A stretch of 64,000 nucleotides of DNA from Panagrolaimus kolymaensis (GCA_028622995.1 JAJQJQ010000002.1:11098001-11162000), one strand, 5' to 3'; positions 21,826 through 34,884 are shown, numbered from the stretch's first letter. A program made the numbers and translations. Notes: generated by a model from the letters alone, not told the origin.

Positions 21826-23367
21826 CTTTTTTTCTTTTTCTTTTTTTTCAAAAATATTTACATCAAACATCATTTTATTTTAAAGTCATAAACAAAAAAA
21901 AGATTTCGAGGAGCTTAAAAATTGGATAAACAAAAAAAATATTATTTTACTTTGATGTTACAGTACATTTTATTAAAAAAGTAGTAAATTCAATATTAAT
22001 TTTAGTTTAGCTTGCTTAATCCATAAACTTTTTAAAATTATATTTGCTTTTTTTAAATCTCATGAAATCATTTTTTTCAAAAATTTAAAGAAAAAAGAGA
22101 CATCTAATTAATCATAGAAAAGAAGATCATGAAAAACAAAACCAAAACAAAAAAAGACAATGATTGATTAATTTGTCGCGTCAATTTATAAACTAAAAAA
22201 ACTTTCCCAGGGTTGTCAACAAAATAAAATTTAAAAACTCCAAATCGTTTTAAGTTTCTCGACGCTTAAAAAATTATCTATGTCAAATTTAAAAGATAAA
22301 AGAAAATTTGCGTGTTAAAAAAACTTCTGAAAAAAATTAGATCACTTATCACAAATAAAACTTAACTTTTTTTAAGGTTGTTAATGGGGGAAACAAAAAT
22401 GAAATTGGATCATTTAGGTTGTTGGATGTAAGAATAATCCTCCAACAAAGATAGTTACACACACTTGCAAAAAAAAAAGGACGGAAAAAAGCACCTAAAA
22501 ACAACATCAAAAACAAAAACACACTTATTCCTTCCTTTATCAATGCTTTTCTTGTCTTTTCGTGCAGCAAAACAACAACCACCAACAACCATAAATAAAT
22601 GGTAGTCATCATTTTTTAAAAGTAAACAAAGTTAAACAAAGTTAGAAAATCTGAATAATGCTTTATGTTAGTTCATAGAAATCCGTCGTGCATATATGTT
22701 TAAGCTAATGGTGATTCAAGAAAATAGCATACTAACAACGGCCGCGATATTTTGATACCAATGGTTACAACAAAAACATGTTTGTCTTATTGAACGAGAC
22801 TATTAGAAACTTCAGAAAATAATAATAATAATTGTCATTTTATTTAATGACTGCCATGTCTCGGGATAAACAAAATCAAGGATAGCTTTAAAACTTTCTT
22901 TTCATTAGTGCGAAATCACAAATGTTATTTCACGTGGCATGCCATTCCTGCATTTTCACGGTTTCCATGTCGTTATCTTACTGTCGCATAAAATACTGAA
23001 AATCAAAGTGCTATATAGTGAAAAGCGGCTGATATTAGAGAGTATTAGTATACCAAAAGTTTAAGGATGTTTTACTTTACAATAATCGTTGGTAATACAA
23101 CACTTTTTGCAGCAACTTTTCTTTCTGTAGCTTCAACGTCGAACCAACATTTCAGCGACAAGAACCTCATAATTACTACCAACAAAAGAAAAATAAACGA
23201 AAGGCATCATTCACTTTACACAAAAAACCAAACTTTTATGATAACCATGTAAAACTAAAAAGTAAAATGAACAACATTTAGAGATCAAAAAAAGCATAAA
23301 AATCCATAGTTAAACAACAATAAACAAAAGTCAAATGAAACATAAAAGATACATATGTAGGTAATAA

Positions 23368-23912
23368 TCATTCAACTTCATCTTCATTTGCAAGCATATT
23401 TGGTATTGAATCACGAATAACAAATTTTCGACCAGTTTCAGGACATTCAAGTTCGCCATCAACAACATTGATACAATTGAGAAGTTTGTAAGCCTAAAAT
23501 ATAGTATGTTCATATTAATTAGATTAAGACAGTCCAAGAAAGCATAAGAGTGAACAGTGAAAGGAGATGTTGCAGCAAAGACTTACAGCATTCAAGAAAG
23601 TTTCATTATTTTCCCAATCAGCTGGCAATTCATTTGGGAATTCAATATTTCCTATATTTGTCACTCTTCCAGCTTCAGCAAGAACAGGATATTCAACTTT
23701 TTGAAGCATTTTCTTAGTAAAATCGGCATCAAATTCTGATTCAATCATCTAAAAAAATGACAGGAAAATTATATGTTTCAAAGAAAATGAAAAATGCACG
23801 TTAAAAGAAACAAACTTACTTCAGCTTTGGTGACTCGAAGAATCAGCGGATAACCAACTTTGACATTCTTTAAAAATGATGATGATAGAAAATTATGAGT
23901 TAGAAGCTTCAT
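23368..23912 (-). CDS. trmt112: TRMT112-like methyltransferase activator subunit
   Basis: Three exons: 23912-23820, 23748-23587 and 23493-23368; all are phase 0 and give 126 aa, the usual length of this family. The start [11 protein letters not shown] matches the invariant beginning of Trm112 proteins. The end carries the family zinc-ribbon-type region ([20 protein letters not shown]), here with one visible Cys in the CPxxGR block plus NCINV upstream. TRMT112 binds and stabilises several methyltransferases for tRNA, rRNA and translation-factor modification, in cytoplasm and nucleus. Codon use is less A/T-biased at third positions than in the family copies nearby, as expected for a housekeeping gene. 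Downstream of the BTB gene on the same strand, 842 bp apart. Confidence 0.93.
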
Positions 23913-24754
23913 TCTTTGATTTGATTTTTTGATAGAATTCTTTGAAGGATGATAAAACTAAAAACTAAAAAGCTTTAGAGAAAACAAAAATCTTTTGCTA
24001 TGCATTGGCTTTAGGACACATGTTGCCAGTGGCAACCGTTCAATCAAAAACTAATGAAATGTCGCTAACGTTGTTGTTAGTATTCAATAGCAGCTATCAT
24101 TCAAACCTGTGTTTTCTAATTCATAATCTTAACACTTTTATCATTCTTAGGGCAAAGAGAATTGGTTTATTTAGTCAATTCTTAAAATTAAAACAAGCTA
24201 GTTTTTAGTAGTTTGAACTTCTTTTTTTCGTGAATGAAAGCGTTTTTGTTAAAAATTATGGTTGAGAAACTTTGTGCTTCTTCTTGCATCTTTTATCTGG
24301 GATTCATTAGCACTGATACTAACGTATTAGAAATAAGAAGAGAATTAAGTGCGTTAGAAATACTCATAAACAAAATAAAGGAAAAGAGTTTCAAAAAAGC
24401 CATTATTAGCTTGGGCGAAGTTAACCAGAAGAAATGGCATTACAGCATTAACCTTGTTTGCAATAGCACCCAATAGAGTGCAATAAAAGAATGAACAAAA
24501 TTGAAAAACAAAGAAGAAATTTGGAGATAAAAGAAACGCAAATGATCAAACATAAAAGCTGCTGATACATACTTATGTGAAAACAGTCGATTTCGCTATA
24601 TTCCTCCTTCAACAAAACAACTTCCAACATAACAAAAACGTTTACATTTATTAAACTTTATTGGCAAAATAAAAAAACAAGACAAAAAAAGATATTAAAT
24701 ATAACAAGTTAAAAACAGAAAAAAAGAAGAGGCTTTGTTCATATTGACCAAACA
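23913..24754. other. Intergenic region upstream of TRMT112 gene
   Basis: The only long frames are short and lack splice or homology support. It should contain the TRMT112 promoter and the 3'UTR of the BTB gene. Nothing else is recognised. Confidence 0.45.
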
Positions 24755-25965
24755 TCATTTGTTTAGTCTTTCAGTTCGCCAACGGTTGAAAGGCGCAGCA
24801 TCAATCTTTTTAACTTCCATTGGATCAGTTTTACAGGCAATCCATGCTGCTACCATCTTTCTTGTTTCTCGATCACTGTGAAATTTAGAAAGTTCAAGTC
24901 GAATAGGAGCATTATCATTATTCAAGGTTTGAACTAATAATTGACGAGTGTAATCCTAAAAACAATATGGGTATAAAAAGATTATGAAACAAGCAAGTAA
25001 AATAAACATACGATGAAGCTTTTACTTTTGTATTCTCTTGCAATCTTGTAAAGTTCGACGGCAGCTTTGCGAGAATTCTTGATGCGATCGGTGGTGAGGA
25101 ATTCAACCATCTTTTCAACAATTTCTGGATCATAAGAAGCGATAACCACTTGATTTTTCTTTGATCTTCTGGAGGATTTCGATGTAAGCATGATATTGAA
25201 GACCGCAGATCGTGCTTGGAGGATAAGCTTCTTTACCTAAAACATGAATTTCGTATAACCTTTGAACAACTATAGCGAGAAAAAAACATACTTTGAATTC
25301 TTGACCTTGGCATTCAATGATAACATCTTCTTTGTATTCTTTATCAACATAAGCAAGCAAGGTTTCTTTAGCACATGTTGCAAATCGATGAGATTCACCA
25401 TTGAAGACAAAAATTCCAGCGTGTGATAACATCAAATGTTGACGTAAATCATCGACAAGAGGCGTTGGATCATAATAGATGTTCTTCCGAAGGCAAAAGG
25501 TATATTCAAAATCGTCAGCTTTGGCAGAATGAACTAAAAAATGAAAACGTTAAGCAACTGAGACAAGAATGGAAGAAAACGTCTTACAAGCTGATGGCAG
25601 AGCTGTCCAACGATCATGTTGAAACAATTCCATTTCATATTTTTCCATTTCTGATAATGATCTTCTTAGTTGTTTGAATGTTCGAAGTTGAATCATTACA
25701 GCTCCACCAAATCTTGGATCATAGAGACGGACTTTCGGACTATAGTAATAAATACCATAGAATTCACTTCTTTTAGTCTTCTTGAAATCTTTAATGATCC
25801 ATTGAGCATTGATGACCAGTTTACCCTGAAAAAATGAGGAACATCAGTGATAAAGAACTATGAACAAAAGAAACCGCAATGAAGAAAATCCGAGGAAGTA
25901 AAAGAACTTACATCTAATGTAGCCGGTAAAAGAATCAAAGAATTGTCTTTAGATGATTCACTCAT
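24755..25965 (-). CDS. BTB-domain protein, MATH-BTB-like
   Basis: Five exons: 25965-25912, 25825-25588, 25533-25292, 25236-25012 and 24955-24755, in phase, giving 319 aa from MSESSKDNSL. Residues about 19-140 have the strand pattern of a MATH-type region (GKLVINAQWIIKDF, FYGIYYYSPKVRLYD, DDFEYTFCLRKNIYY). A BTB fold follows: YKEDVIIECQGQEFKVKKL, ILQARSAVFNIML, YDPEIVEKMVEFL, ELYKIAREY. The usual His of FxVHK is Lys here. The C-terminal 65 residues are helical, BACK-like. Such proteins in worms act as CUL3 ubiquitin-ligase adaptors; that role is inferred from the family. The MATH call is weaker than the BTB call. It lies upstream of TRMT112 on the same strand. Confidence 0.85.
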
Positions 25966-28569
25966 CTTTTGCAAAATCAAAAAGTTAAATCAAACTTTAG
26001 CAGCAGCAAAAATAAAGAGGAGCTAACAACTTTTTTGAAAGCAATGAAAGCAAAAATGAAGGATTCAAACACTTTTTTTGGGCACTGCTTTTTCGTTGTG
26101 TGATTCATTGCAGCCAAGAAGAAGAAGCCGCGTTGTTTGAAATGTATGCATGCGTTCATGAAACTTTTTTATGGTCATTTTTTTCTGTGTTATTTATTTG
26201 CTATGAATGTTTTCAATTATGTCATGATTGTTATTTGGTAAATCTTTATTTCCGTAGGTTAAACATATTGATGGTAAAATTTACGTCAAGAATCTTGAAG
26301 ATTTTTACCTTATTTTCTGACTCTTTTTTTTGCGTCATTTACCGACTTTTTTTCTCAAGCAAATTGATTCACTAATTTTTTTATCTTCTTTTATTTTATT
26401 TTGGGTTTGAGGAAAAAAGATATAAATTTATATTAATCTTTAAACGCGCCGCAATAATTTTTTGACTTTTTGATAGAGTTTCTTTAATGAATGAAAACGC
26501 AGTTGTTTTTGTTCGTCATTTTTTTTAGTTAGCAAAATATTGCAGATTTCTTCAGCCTTTTTTTCTTCCATATATTTTTGTTATTCTTCTCTTTCTTCTT
26601 TCATTATTTTCTTATAATCTTTTAACTTTTTCATATTCTTCAAAACTACAATTTTCTTTGTAAGGATCAATATAACATGTTTGAAATTGAATTATAAATT
26701 TAAAATTTTTTTTTAATTTTTATTGCTTTTTCTTGGATTTGCTTGCTTTTCCAAAGGAAACACTATTTTATTTTTTATTAGAAGCTAGATAATTTTCTTG
26801 CTTAATTTCTTTTAACTTTTCATGCCCATACTTGATGGAACTGCAAAATAAAAAAATAAAAATAAACAAAATTTAAATAAAAAATTCAAAACACAAATGA
26901 GACTTAAAAAATGCTAAATGTCAAACATAAAATTTAAGTAAAATAAGAACGGAAAACACTCCATAAAATGTTTAGCTGTTTGTTTTTAGCGTTCGTTCTT
27001 TTAAAAATCAATAAAATTATTTTTTGTGACATTTCTTTCAAGTTCAAAAAAAACAAGTTGACAACCGAGTCATTTTGGTGCGACGCATGCAACCAATTTT
27101 TTGTTATACAATACAAAAAAGCAAACGATAAAAAAAGTATGATTAGTTTGTTTGCTTTTTTATTTACTTTTTTTGTGGACATTTAATTTCTGTAATTTTA
27201 AAAATTTGATGCAGTGTTATTTTTGAATTTTTTTTAATAATTATTTTTTTTAGTTTTTATTTTAAAATGTTTAAGAATAAAAGACAACTTTGGTTTTACA
27301 AAATTACTCAGTCTGAATTCTATTATATTGGATAGCCCAAATCTTGAGAGAAAAAATGTATTGAAAAGAGTTAAGAAAAAACAGGTACAGAATTAATATC
27401 CTCCTTGACGAAGACGTCAAAACTGTAACATAAAATAAGAATTAAAGATGAAAGAATAAAGTTTTTATTAGACATGAAAATATTATTTAAAAAAGTAAAG
27501 AAAGACTATCACTGTTAGATATTAAACGTTCCTCGAGTCATGGAAGCTAACAATAATTTTTTGTTTTTTATTCCTCCAAACTTTGGTTTTTTGTGATCAA
27601 AAAAGGTAAACTTTATTTACATTGAAGATTAAACTTTTTTTGTTTTGCTTTTGAATATTAATAAGAAGATAAAATATTTAAATTCTCCGAGTTTTCCATG
27701 TTTAAAGTATTCATCCATTTTTTTTCTCACAAATGTTTTTAATATACTTTAAAAAAATATATACTTTTATTTAATATTTATGTTCGTTAATGTGTTAGCA
27801 ATTAATGAGAAATAAAAAACTTTTTGTAAATACATTATTTACTTTTCTAAAATTTTAAGTTCAAAGTGATTTGATTTCTTTGGAATTACTTTTTTCAATG
27901 ACTCTTAATATTTGCGCTTTTTTTTCTCAAACTTTCTTTGAATTTTACCCAAAAAATTAAACGAAACAAAAATTAATATTCAAATAAAAAAATACATAAA
28001 ATTTTATTTAATCTTTCTTTGCGAAAATAATAAAGAATAAAAAAAGCTTCGTGAACACATATTTTTTTTTCTTGGTGTCTGAGCCGCCGAAAAAAAATGT
28101 GTTCGTTTTGTGTGTTGTTTGTCTTTTTTGAAGAGAAATGAAGAAAAAAAAGAGCTGTTAGCTACTACGATGTTAAAAAACTATCTCCCTTTTTTCATTT
28201 TTCGGGTTAGCCAAAACTTTTCTTTATTTTATAGCAAAGTTGCGCCGCGTTTGTTTATTATTCCTTCTTCCAAAACAAAAACAAAACAAGAAAAAGAAGA
28301 GTAAAGCAATGTGTATTTTTTTTCATTTCGTATTTTTTGTTTGAATTTTTAAGATACCTATTTTTTTTTATTACATTTTTTTAACTTTTAAAAAAACTGA
28401 ATTTAATGATTAAATTTAAATTTACTATCATCCATTAAAAAATTTATTTGGAGTTAGAGTTTAAGTAATTTCTAAGTGTGTGTAAGAAAAACCAGTATTA
28501 TCCATCAACAAAAATTGATTTGCCATTATTTTTGCAGATGAATAATACGATATTTTGGAAATAAAAACT

Positions 28570-28716
28570 CTAAAACAAATGGCTCAAAGTTCTAAAAAAG
28601 AAAAAAAAAGATAAAAGTTGAATGAAAATAAAAAATAAAGTCTTATAAAAATAAAAGCATCAAAAATTCTGAAAATCCTACAAAATATCTATAAAACATT
28701 TTATCTATCCTTTTTT
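28570..28716 (+). repeat. Imperfect direct repeat of about 140 bp, unit 1
   Basis: Shares in order GCTCAAAG, AGTTGAA-GAAA, AAAGCATCAAAAAT-CTGAAAA-CCTA and TATCTA with 29362-29490, about 790 bp downstream. The dispersed element copy B lies between the two units. Confidence 0.6.
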
Positions 28717-29178
28717 TATTTGATACTAAAATCTATTAAATGTAAAAAAAGAAAACAGGGAACACTGCGAATGCAAAATTTATAATATTTTTAAAGGAAA
28801 TCCTCAACAAAAAAATGTTTAGTCCTTTATGGTTCCAGCGTTCGTTCATTTACAAATAAATTTTTGACATTGACAATTTTTTTTTCTACCACAATAAAAC
28901 TTTGATAACCTTGGTTGTGATGAGATTGTGATCGAATTTTTTTTATATGTCTAAAAAAGAGCAAAATTAAAAAAAAAGTTTGATGAATTCGTTTTCATTC
29001 ATTTTTTTTCGTTGACCCAAAAATGATGTTTTTTTGTGCTTTTCTTCTTCTCTTCAAAGCAGTGTAGTTTTTGAATTTTTTATTTAATTTTTTTTAAATA
29101 TTTTTTTTGAAATATAAACAAGTCTTTTTTTTCTAAACTAAAGTTAAGTTAGTCAAAATTTTTACATAATTACTCACA

Positions 29179-29292
29179 ATGAAAATACGTTTCCCACACT
29201 ATTCTCCACACATCAATTTCACTAACAACGACCACTACAACTCATTGTGTTCAGCCTGAAAATACATCAGCAATATATATTCCCAATGAAAC
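29179..29292 (+). repeat. Dispersed coding-like element, copy B
   Basis: Partner of 19558-19685. In one frame it reads a Thr run, then HCVQPENTSAIYIPN and onward to a basic stretch before a stop. Flanked on both sides by the units of a 140-bp direct repeat, so the whole 28.5-29.5 kb segment could be the remains of one inserted element. Confidence 0.55.
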
Positions 29293-29361
29293 CATTGGCA
29301 TGAATAAAAGATTAATAAAAGTCGTCGCAGAGCATTGGAATATTTAGAAAATCAAAATAGT

Positions 29362-29490
29362 TAAACAACTACTTGCTCAAAGCTGCAAAAAGGAAAGGAA
29401 AAAAGTTTGGTAGAAGTTGAACGAAAGTAAAAAAGACAGTAAAAAAAGAAAGCATCAAAAATCCTGAAAACCCTAAAAATTATCTAACCT
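29362..29490 (+). repeat. Imperfect direct repeat of about 140 bp, unit 2
   Basis: Second unit of the repeat at 28570-28716. Indels of a few bases in A-runs account for most differences. Confidence 0.6.
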
Positions 29491-30844
29491 TTTTTCATTT
29501 CTTAATTTTTTTGTCATTCAAACAAAAAAATTATTTATTTTTTCCATTGAGTTTTTTCAGACAACTTTGCAACTGTTCCTTTTTTCGAATTTTGAAATGA
29601 TAGTTTTTTGCGATCGATTAGCAAAATAAATGTATGGAACCAGAAAGATTTTTTTTACTTAAAAATAAACAAAAAATTATGCAAACAAATTTATTCCCTT
29701 TTTTCTCTTTTTTATTTTGTATGATTAATTATTTTTTTGGTTTTAATTTAATTTTAAAATTTTTCTATGATTGTTCGATTTCAAGCGATATTAGTGATTT
29801 TTTCCAACAAAATTTCTAAAAGTGTTCGTTTTTGTTTAAAATATTCAGGATTTCATCTTTTAATCCTTTTTAAATTTTAGTCGTTTATGGTTTATCCTAC
29901 CATTTCCAAAACTAAATTTACAGATTTTTCGCGATTATCGCTACTGAGACTTTTGGTTATGGTTACAATAAAACAAATTTAAAAAAAAGGTTAATAAAAT
30001 ATTTTAAAAAATTATTTATTAAAACGTTTCATTAATTGTTGGTAGAAACTAAAGCGACACCATTCTGTGAAACATGAAAATCAATTAATTTTATTTATAA
30101 AAATTCTTCGTTCAATAATCATTTAACGTTACTTTTTTTCGTTTACGAATCAATAAAAAGTTTTATCAAAGACGAAGCTCTCTTTCGCAAAAAGTTTACT
30201 TACGTCTTTTTTAGTGTGCGTTTGAAATCAATTTCTTGGTTAAAAAAGAATAAAGAAAAAAGTTCGATGGGCCAATTTTTATGAAAGAAAATTTTCTGAA
30301 CTAATCCTTTTTTTGTTTTTTTTTTGCAGCTAAAGTTTTGAATATTTCAAAAAACTATTATATTATATTTTTTTATTAAAAAAGCGCCAAATGGGTAATT
30401 TTTAACCTTGATATCAACACATTTACGTTCCTGCATATGCCAAATCTATTTTTTTAATGGAGCGAAGAAAAAAATAAAAACAAAAATACAAAAAAATATT
30501 TTATGGAAACACGACAAAAATGATGTTAAAAATAAATTAATATTCGATTAACGAAGGCGTCAAAATTCAAAAATTTGCATGAGGAAGAAAGAAAAATGTT
30601 AATTTTGTTTATATTATTTCATTCCTATATTTTATTACTTTGATTAGCCATTTTGAAAGTGTGATTTATTTTGTATAAAAAAATCATTTCAATACTTTTA
30701 TTTTGCTAATTCATATTTTTCATGTTTGTTTTTTGTTGTTTTAAACCAATCAATTTACACCAATGAACACATAATTTTATTTAACTTTTTGCAACAAAAG
30801 CAGCAATAATCATTTAAAAAAGTTTTGCTGATTTGCTTTCATCG

Positions 30845-30950
30845 TTTGTTGGCGGGCAAATCAACAAAAATAAATTTGTCAATATCAACTTTACCTTTAA
30901 AAACCCCAACAGTTGCTTTGTTGCTTTGTTGCTTTGCTTTGGCGGGCAAT
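30845..30950. repeat. TTGCTTTG short tandem repeat with paired GGCGGGCAA
   Basis: Several head-to-tail TTGCTTTG-type units at about 30911-30942 run into GGCGGGCAA. The same GGCGGGCAA word occurs about 90 bp upstream at about 30850. Simple-sequence expansion; no coding role is seen. Confidence 0.6.
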
Positions 30951-32550
30951 CTATTTTTTTAGAGTAAAAATAAATAAAAAGGTTTTATTTTTATTTTTCT
31001 GGAGCAACAATTTTTTTTTTACTTTTTGTTCCATCCACAAATGCTTTTATAAAATTTAATTATTTTTTGAATTTTTGAAGCAATATTTTTTTTTAAAATA
31101 AAAAAGATATAAATATTAGAATTGTAATAAAGCATTTTGCTTTTTTTGCAAGCGCAATCATTTAGATTCACAGAATTTTTTAATTCCCCTCCTTTTTATC
31201 TCTCATTTTAAACCGAGTATTCAAGAAAACCGAACGATTTAATAAGCCATGTTTAAGCGTTAAATAAAACATCATAACAATAATGAAAAAGAAAATTACT
31301 TAAAGAATCATATTCGCCAAAAAAGTATATTTACAATGGCAAAGTTAAAGTTATTCCAAGAAAGAGTGAATGAAAAAATTGTCTAGGTACATAAATTAAT
31401 TTCGTAAGAAAATTAAATTATTGATAATTAAACCTTTATATGTATGCAAATTTTAAGTAATATATCTGCAAGCAAAAATTATTCGCCATCTTTGAAAAAG
31501 AAATTGCATTATTTATTTATTTATTTTGTTAGAAGCCACGAAGCATTAGGGAAAAGTTTCAATAAAGGGTTTATTGAAATCCAAAACAACTTTTTAAGAA
31601 TATTAATTAAAATGATAACCTGTACATGAAAGCGTGCTTCTAAATTTTTTAATTTCGCCTCCTTTACCCGTTGTGGTGAAGAAATAATTTATTTCTATTT
31701 ATTTTTTGTTTGAATCAAATACAAATAAAAGTGGAATAAAAGATAATTTTAAATAATTTTTGTCACTTTAATAGAAACTCTCTTTTTTTACTTTGTTGTA
31801 AAAACTTTTATAAATATAAAACACAAAAAAGTGAAAGAAAAAAAAGGATTAAAAATATTCAAAAAAAAAGAAGAAGAAAGAAGTCTTAATTAAAATATTC
31901 CTTTTTCAACTATACTGAAAAGGAGAAAAAGTGCAACCAACAAATGTTGAGTAGAAAATTTTATTTCCTAACAAAAAAAATATGTTTCGATGAATCACTT
32001 TCTTATTGTTCCGTTTTAGCATTTTCACTTGAGAGAAAAACTTCGCCGCTGATTCAACATTGAAAGAAAAAAATTTTTCTTCGTTTTCATTGATAAAAAC
32101 ACTAAAAAATGGTAAGAAAAATACTTCCATAAAAATGAATGATAGTTTTCTCTTAAAATTTATTCCATCGTCGAGTTATTGATTTATTGGTAAAAAACAA
32201 TCCACTTTCTTTATAACAACATTAACTTGGGAGGTGTTTGGAAAACTATAAACCATTCATTCTTTTATTTATTATGAATATATGTGTTTCATACCATTTG
32301 AGAGAGACAGTTGAAAATGCAGTGGAAGCCGTGTAAAAAGTCAAAATATTTTATCACAATGTTCAAACCTCGCAAAAAGTTATCTTTCAAGACGTTACCT
32401 TTAAATAAAGCTTATAATTATACAATAAATATAAAGATGATTTAACTATAAAAATCATTCATGTCCAAGCACATTAGAAAAAATTATGTTGAATTTCTTT
32501 CATTTTTTCTAGCGAATTATGATAAAAGCTGAATATCATTTTATTTTATT

Positions 32551-34151
32551 TTATAAATTTTCAAATAAATGTTTTTTAGTGAAATAAATTCCAAATCTTT
32601 CAATTGCTAATCCAAATGCGTCAAAGGTTGATGGATGGTTTAAAACATGATTAATCATATATCCTCCCCAATAAAATGGACTAATCGGTAAAAATGGCAT
32701 AGTTTCCTGAAAGAAAAAACTATTCGAATTTAAAATACATAGAAAAAGAAAAAACTTTGCTTGCGTTTTTCAAAAATTTTTGAAATGTTCAGAAATTTCT
32801 TGGAGTTTCACTTCCAAATAAATTTTTTGTTTTGCGGCGAAACAAAATCTTTTTTTATTACTCACTTTCAATAATTTTTCAGCCTCAAATTTTTTTTCTT
32901 CTTCATTCAAATTTGGATTCCATTCTTCAATATAAGCATGCATAAATTCCAACATATGTTCTTTACTCGCCAATTTTTTAATATTTGTATACGGCGCTTT
33001 TGGAGCGCTGTAATCACAAGCGTATCTTGAAAAATGATCAGCCAAATCAAAGCCCCTTGGATTATAAGTAGCAAATTCAAAATCAATGAACATTAATTTG
33101 GGTTTAAAATTTTCAGCCATTTCCATGGGTTTTGAATTTGCATGATCAAGTAAAATATTTCCGCCATTTAAATCATTGTGACAAAAAACTATGTTTTGAT
33201 TAAGTTTTGGAAATTTACTTCGAATAAATTCTATTTCATTTTTAATTAATTCCAAAGTAAGTTTTTTAGGCGCATGAGAGTGATACCATTCAGGAATATC
33301 GAACGATTCGGGACAAAGGGGATTATTTGATAGTTTTAAAAACCAACTAAAAAAATAAAAATTTATTTAGTAATTTAATTGGTTTCTATTATTTCAAAGT
33401 TTATTAATTTAAAAAAATTAATAAAAAACTTGCTCATCAATGAAATCCATAAAATTAGATAATTTACAAATGGGAATATTGAGTTTATGAATTCTTGCAA
33501 AATTTCTTGCAATTTCTTTTGAAATTGGTAAAATTCCAGCTTCTTCTATTGTTATTGGTCTTCCCTAAAATTCCATTTTTAAAATTAAAATTCCTAAAGT
33601 TTAGGTAAAATTACACAAATATATTCTTCCATTCTTGCTTCATTTAAAATTCCATAAAGTTTTGGTCCTAAATTATTTTGAGCTAAAATTTGAGTAATCA
33701 CTGTTTCAGCCACAATACTTTTTTCTGGAACACAATAAATTCTAAACACAATTTTAATTGGTTCATCTTTTTTGATTGGCTTGAAGGAATTTGGCAAGGA
33801 GCATAAAATTATGTTATTTATTGTTCCGCCACTAAAAATACAAATTAAGAAATATAAAATAAAAAATTATTTTATGAAATCCAAATAGACAATTTTTTTT
33901 ATGGAGCTTCATGCCTTTGGAGAATAATTTACCATAATTTTTCAACAGCAATATCTTCTATTTTAGCTTTGGCCCAAATGCCTCCTAAGTAACTGGAACA
34001 ATAATAATGAAGAGTTTTTCGAAAATTAAAGTCTTGTTCATCACGATTTTTAAGCCATTCACGAAGATTCCTGGAAATTTCATTAGTTTATTAAAATAAT
34101 AATTTAAAAAAATAATAAAGAAAAAACTAACACAATTTTATTTTCAGACAT
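32551..34151 (-). CDS. Choline/ethanolamine kinase
   Basis: Six exons: 34151-34132, 34070-33933, 33831-33615, 33564-33434, 33346-32866 and 32706-32551, giving 380 aa, close to the family norm. It phosphorylates choline or ethanolamine with ATP, the first step of the Kennedy phospholipid pathway, in the cytosol. Key motifs: GGTINNI in the nucleotide-binding loop, Brenner motif FCHNDLNGGNILL with the catalytic Asp, and the choline kinase motif IDFEFATYNPRGFDLADHF. The C-terminal FYWGGYMINHVL matches the family's FLWGLWSI region. The HNDLNGGN form favours choline kinase over ethanolamine kinase, but not firmly. The intron after exon 4 must be GC-AG (GA|GCAAGT at 33433-33432) because the nearest GT donor would bring an immediate stop. 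The first exon is only 20 bases. Confidence 0.92.
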
Positions 34152-34884
34152 TTATGGAATTTCAATGAACGAATTTTTTTAAACAAATGAAAATAGTAAA
34201 CATTTCAAGTTTGGGTAAAATCAATTTCATGAATGAAATAAAAATAATCGTTTCACTTTTTTTCTTCGCTTTTGATTTATTGATTCCAAATAAAAAAATT
34301 AATCAATCAATTATTTTTTCTCGCGTGCACCAATTTCCAAAGACTAACATCATTTATTTGGGCAGTGTAAAATTATCATTATTTCTATTTTTCGAGAATT
34401 AACGAAAATTCGTTTATTTAGTTTTTTCACGAAATGTTTTAAAAAATTTGAATAAAGAAAAATTTTAATTTCTGCGGAAAAATGCTTTGTGCAAAAAAAA
34501 AAGAGGAAACCAAACTAAAGTAATTTTTTGATCTGTGATACGTGAAATTTTGTTATTTCTTTTTTTTATTCTTTGAAAAAATAAAGCACAAACAACACAC
34601 AGACAACATAAATTAATTTTTTTTAACACAGAGTAGCTTAAAAAAATAAGGGAAGTCGATAAGATTGTTGGTAATCCTGGCATCCTAAACACAATGCACG
34701 AATCAATTGACGCATTTTTTGTGGAAAGAAAAGAAAGGAATGCAAATCTGTTCTTGAATTGATAAGAAAAAACTAAACAGTATCAAGAAAATGGCATAAA
34801 AAGGAATTTAAAGAAAATATTGTAAGCATTATTTTGTGTGTTTTGTTTTTAATCGAATATATTAGTTTAAAAATATAAAGAAAT
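34152..34884. other. Intergenic divergent promoter region
   Basis: Separates the choline kinase (minus) from the C-type lectin gene (plus), so both promoters should be here. A+T-rich; no convincing exon. A basic 75-codon frame on the minus strand at 34465-34692 is not supported. Confidence 0.45.

Larger units (their letters stand above)
18973..23367. other. Gene-poor A+T-rich region with degenerate repeats
   Basis: No exon chain is supported over 4.4 kb. It holds one half of a dispersed coding-like element (19558-19685), an imperfect direct repeat pair (21378-21450 and 21757-21825), and a somewhat GC-richer stretch at 22680-23060 that may be the promoter of an unseen gene or simply less degenerate DNA. 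A 61-codon frame at 23067-23252 starts like a signal peptide (MFYFTIIVGNTTLF) but has no other support. Confidence 0.45.
25966..32550. other. 6.6-kb gene-poor region with degenerate repeats
   Basis: No exon chain is supported on either strand. It holds the second copy of the dispersed coding-like element (29179-29292), an imperfect direct repeat of about 140 bp (28570-28716 and 29362-29490), and a TTGCTTTG run next to paired GGCGGGCAA words (30845-30950). The rest is homopolymer-rich A+T DNA. The left end should include the BTB gene promoter. Confidence 0.45.

Noticed and set aside
22349..22612. 87-codon minus-strand frame with hydrophobic start
   Set aside because: Hydrophobic low complexity, no homologue recognised, no splice partner.
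23067..23252. 61-codon plus-strand frame with signal-like N-terminus
   Set aside because: Signal-like start only; the rest is Lys/Asn/His composition of random A+T-rich DNA. Kept as a note in the region entry.
32770..32866. Continuation of the choline kinase exon 5 frame past LLK (VSNKKRFCF...)
   Set aside because: A good GTGAGT donor follows LLK, and the next exon after TTTCAG supplies the family's FYWGGYMI region in phase.
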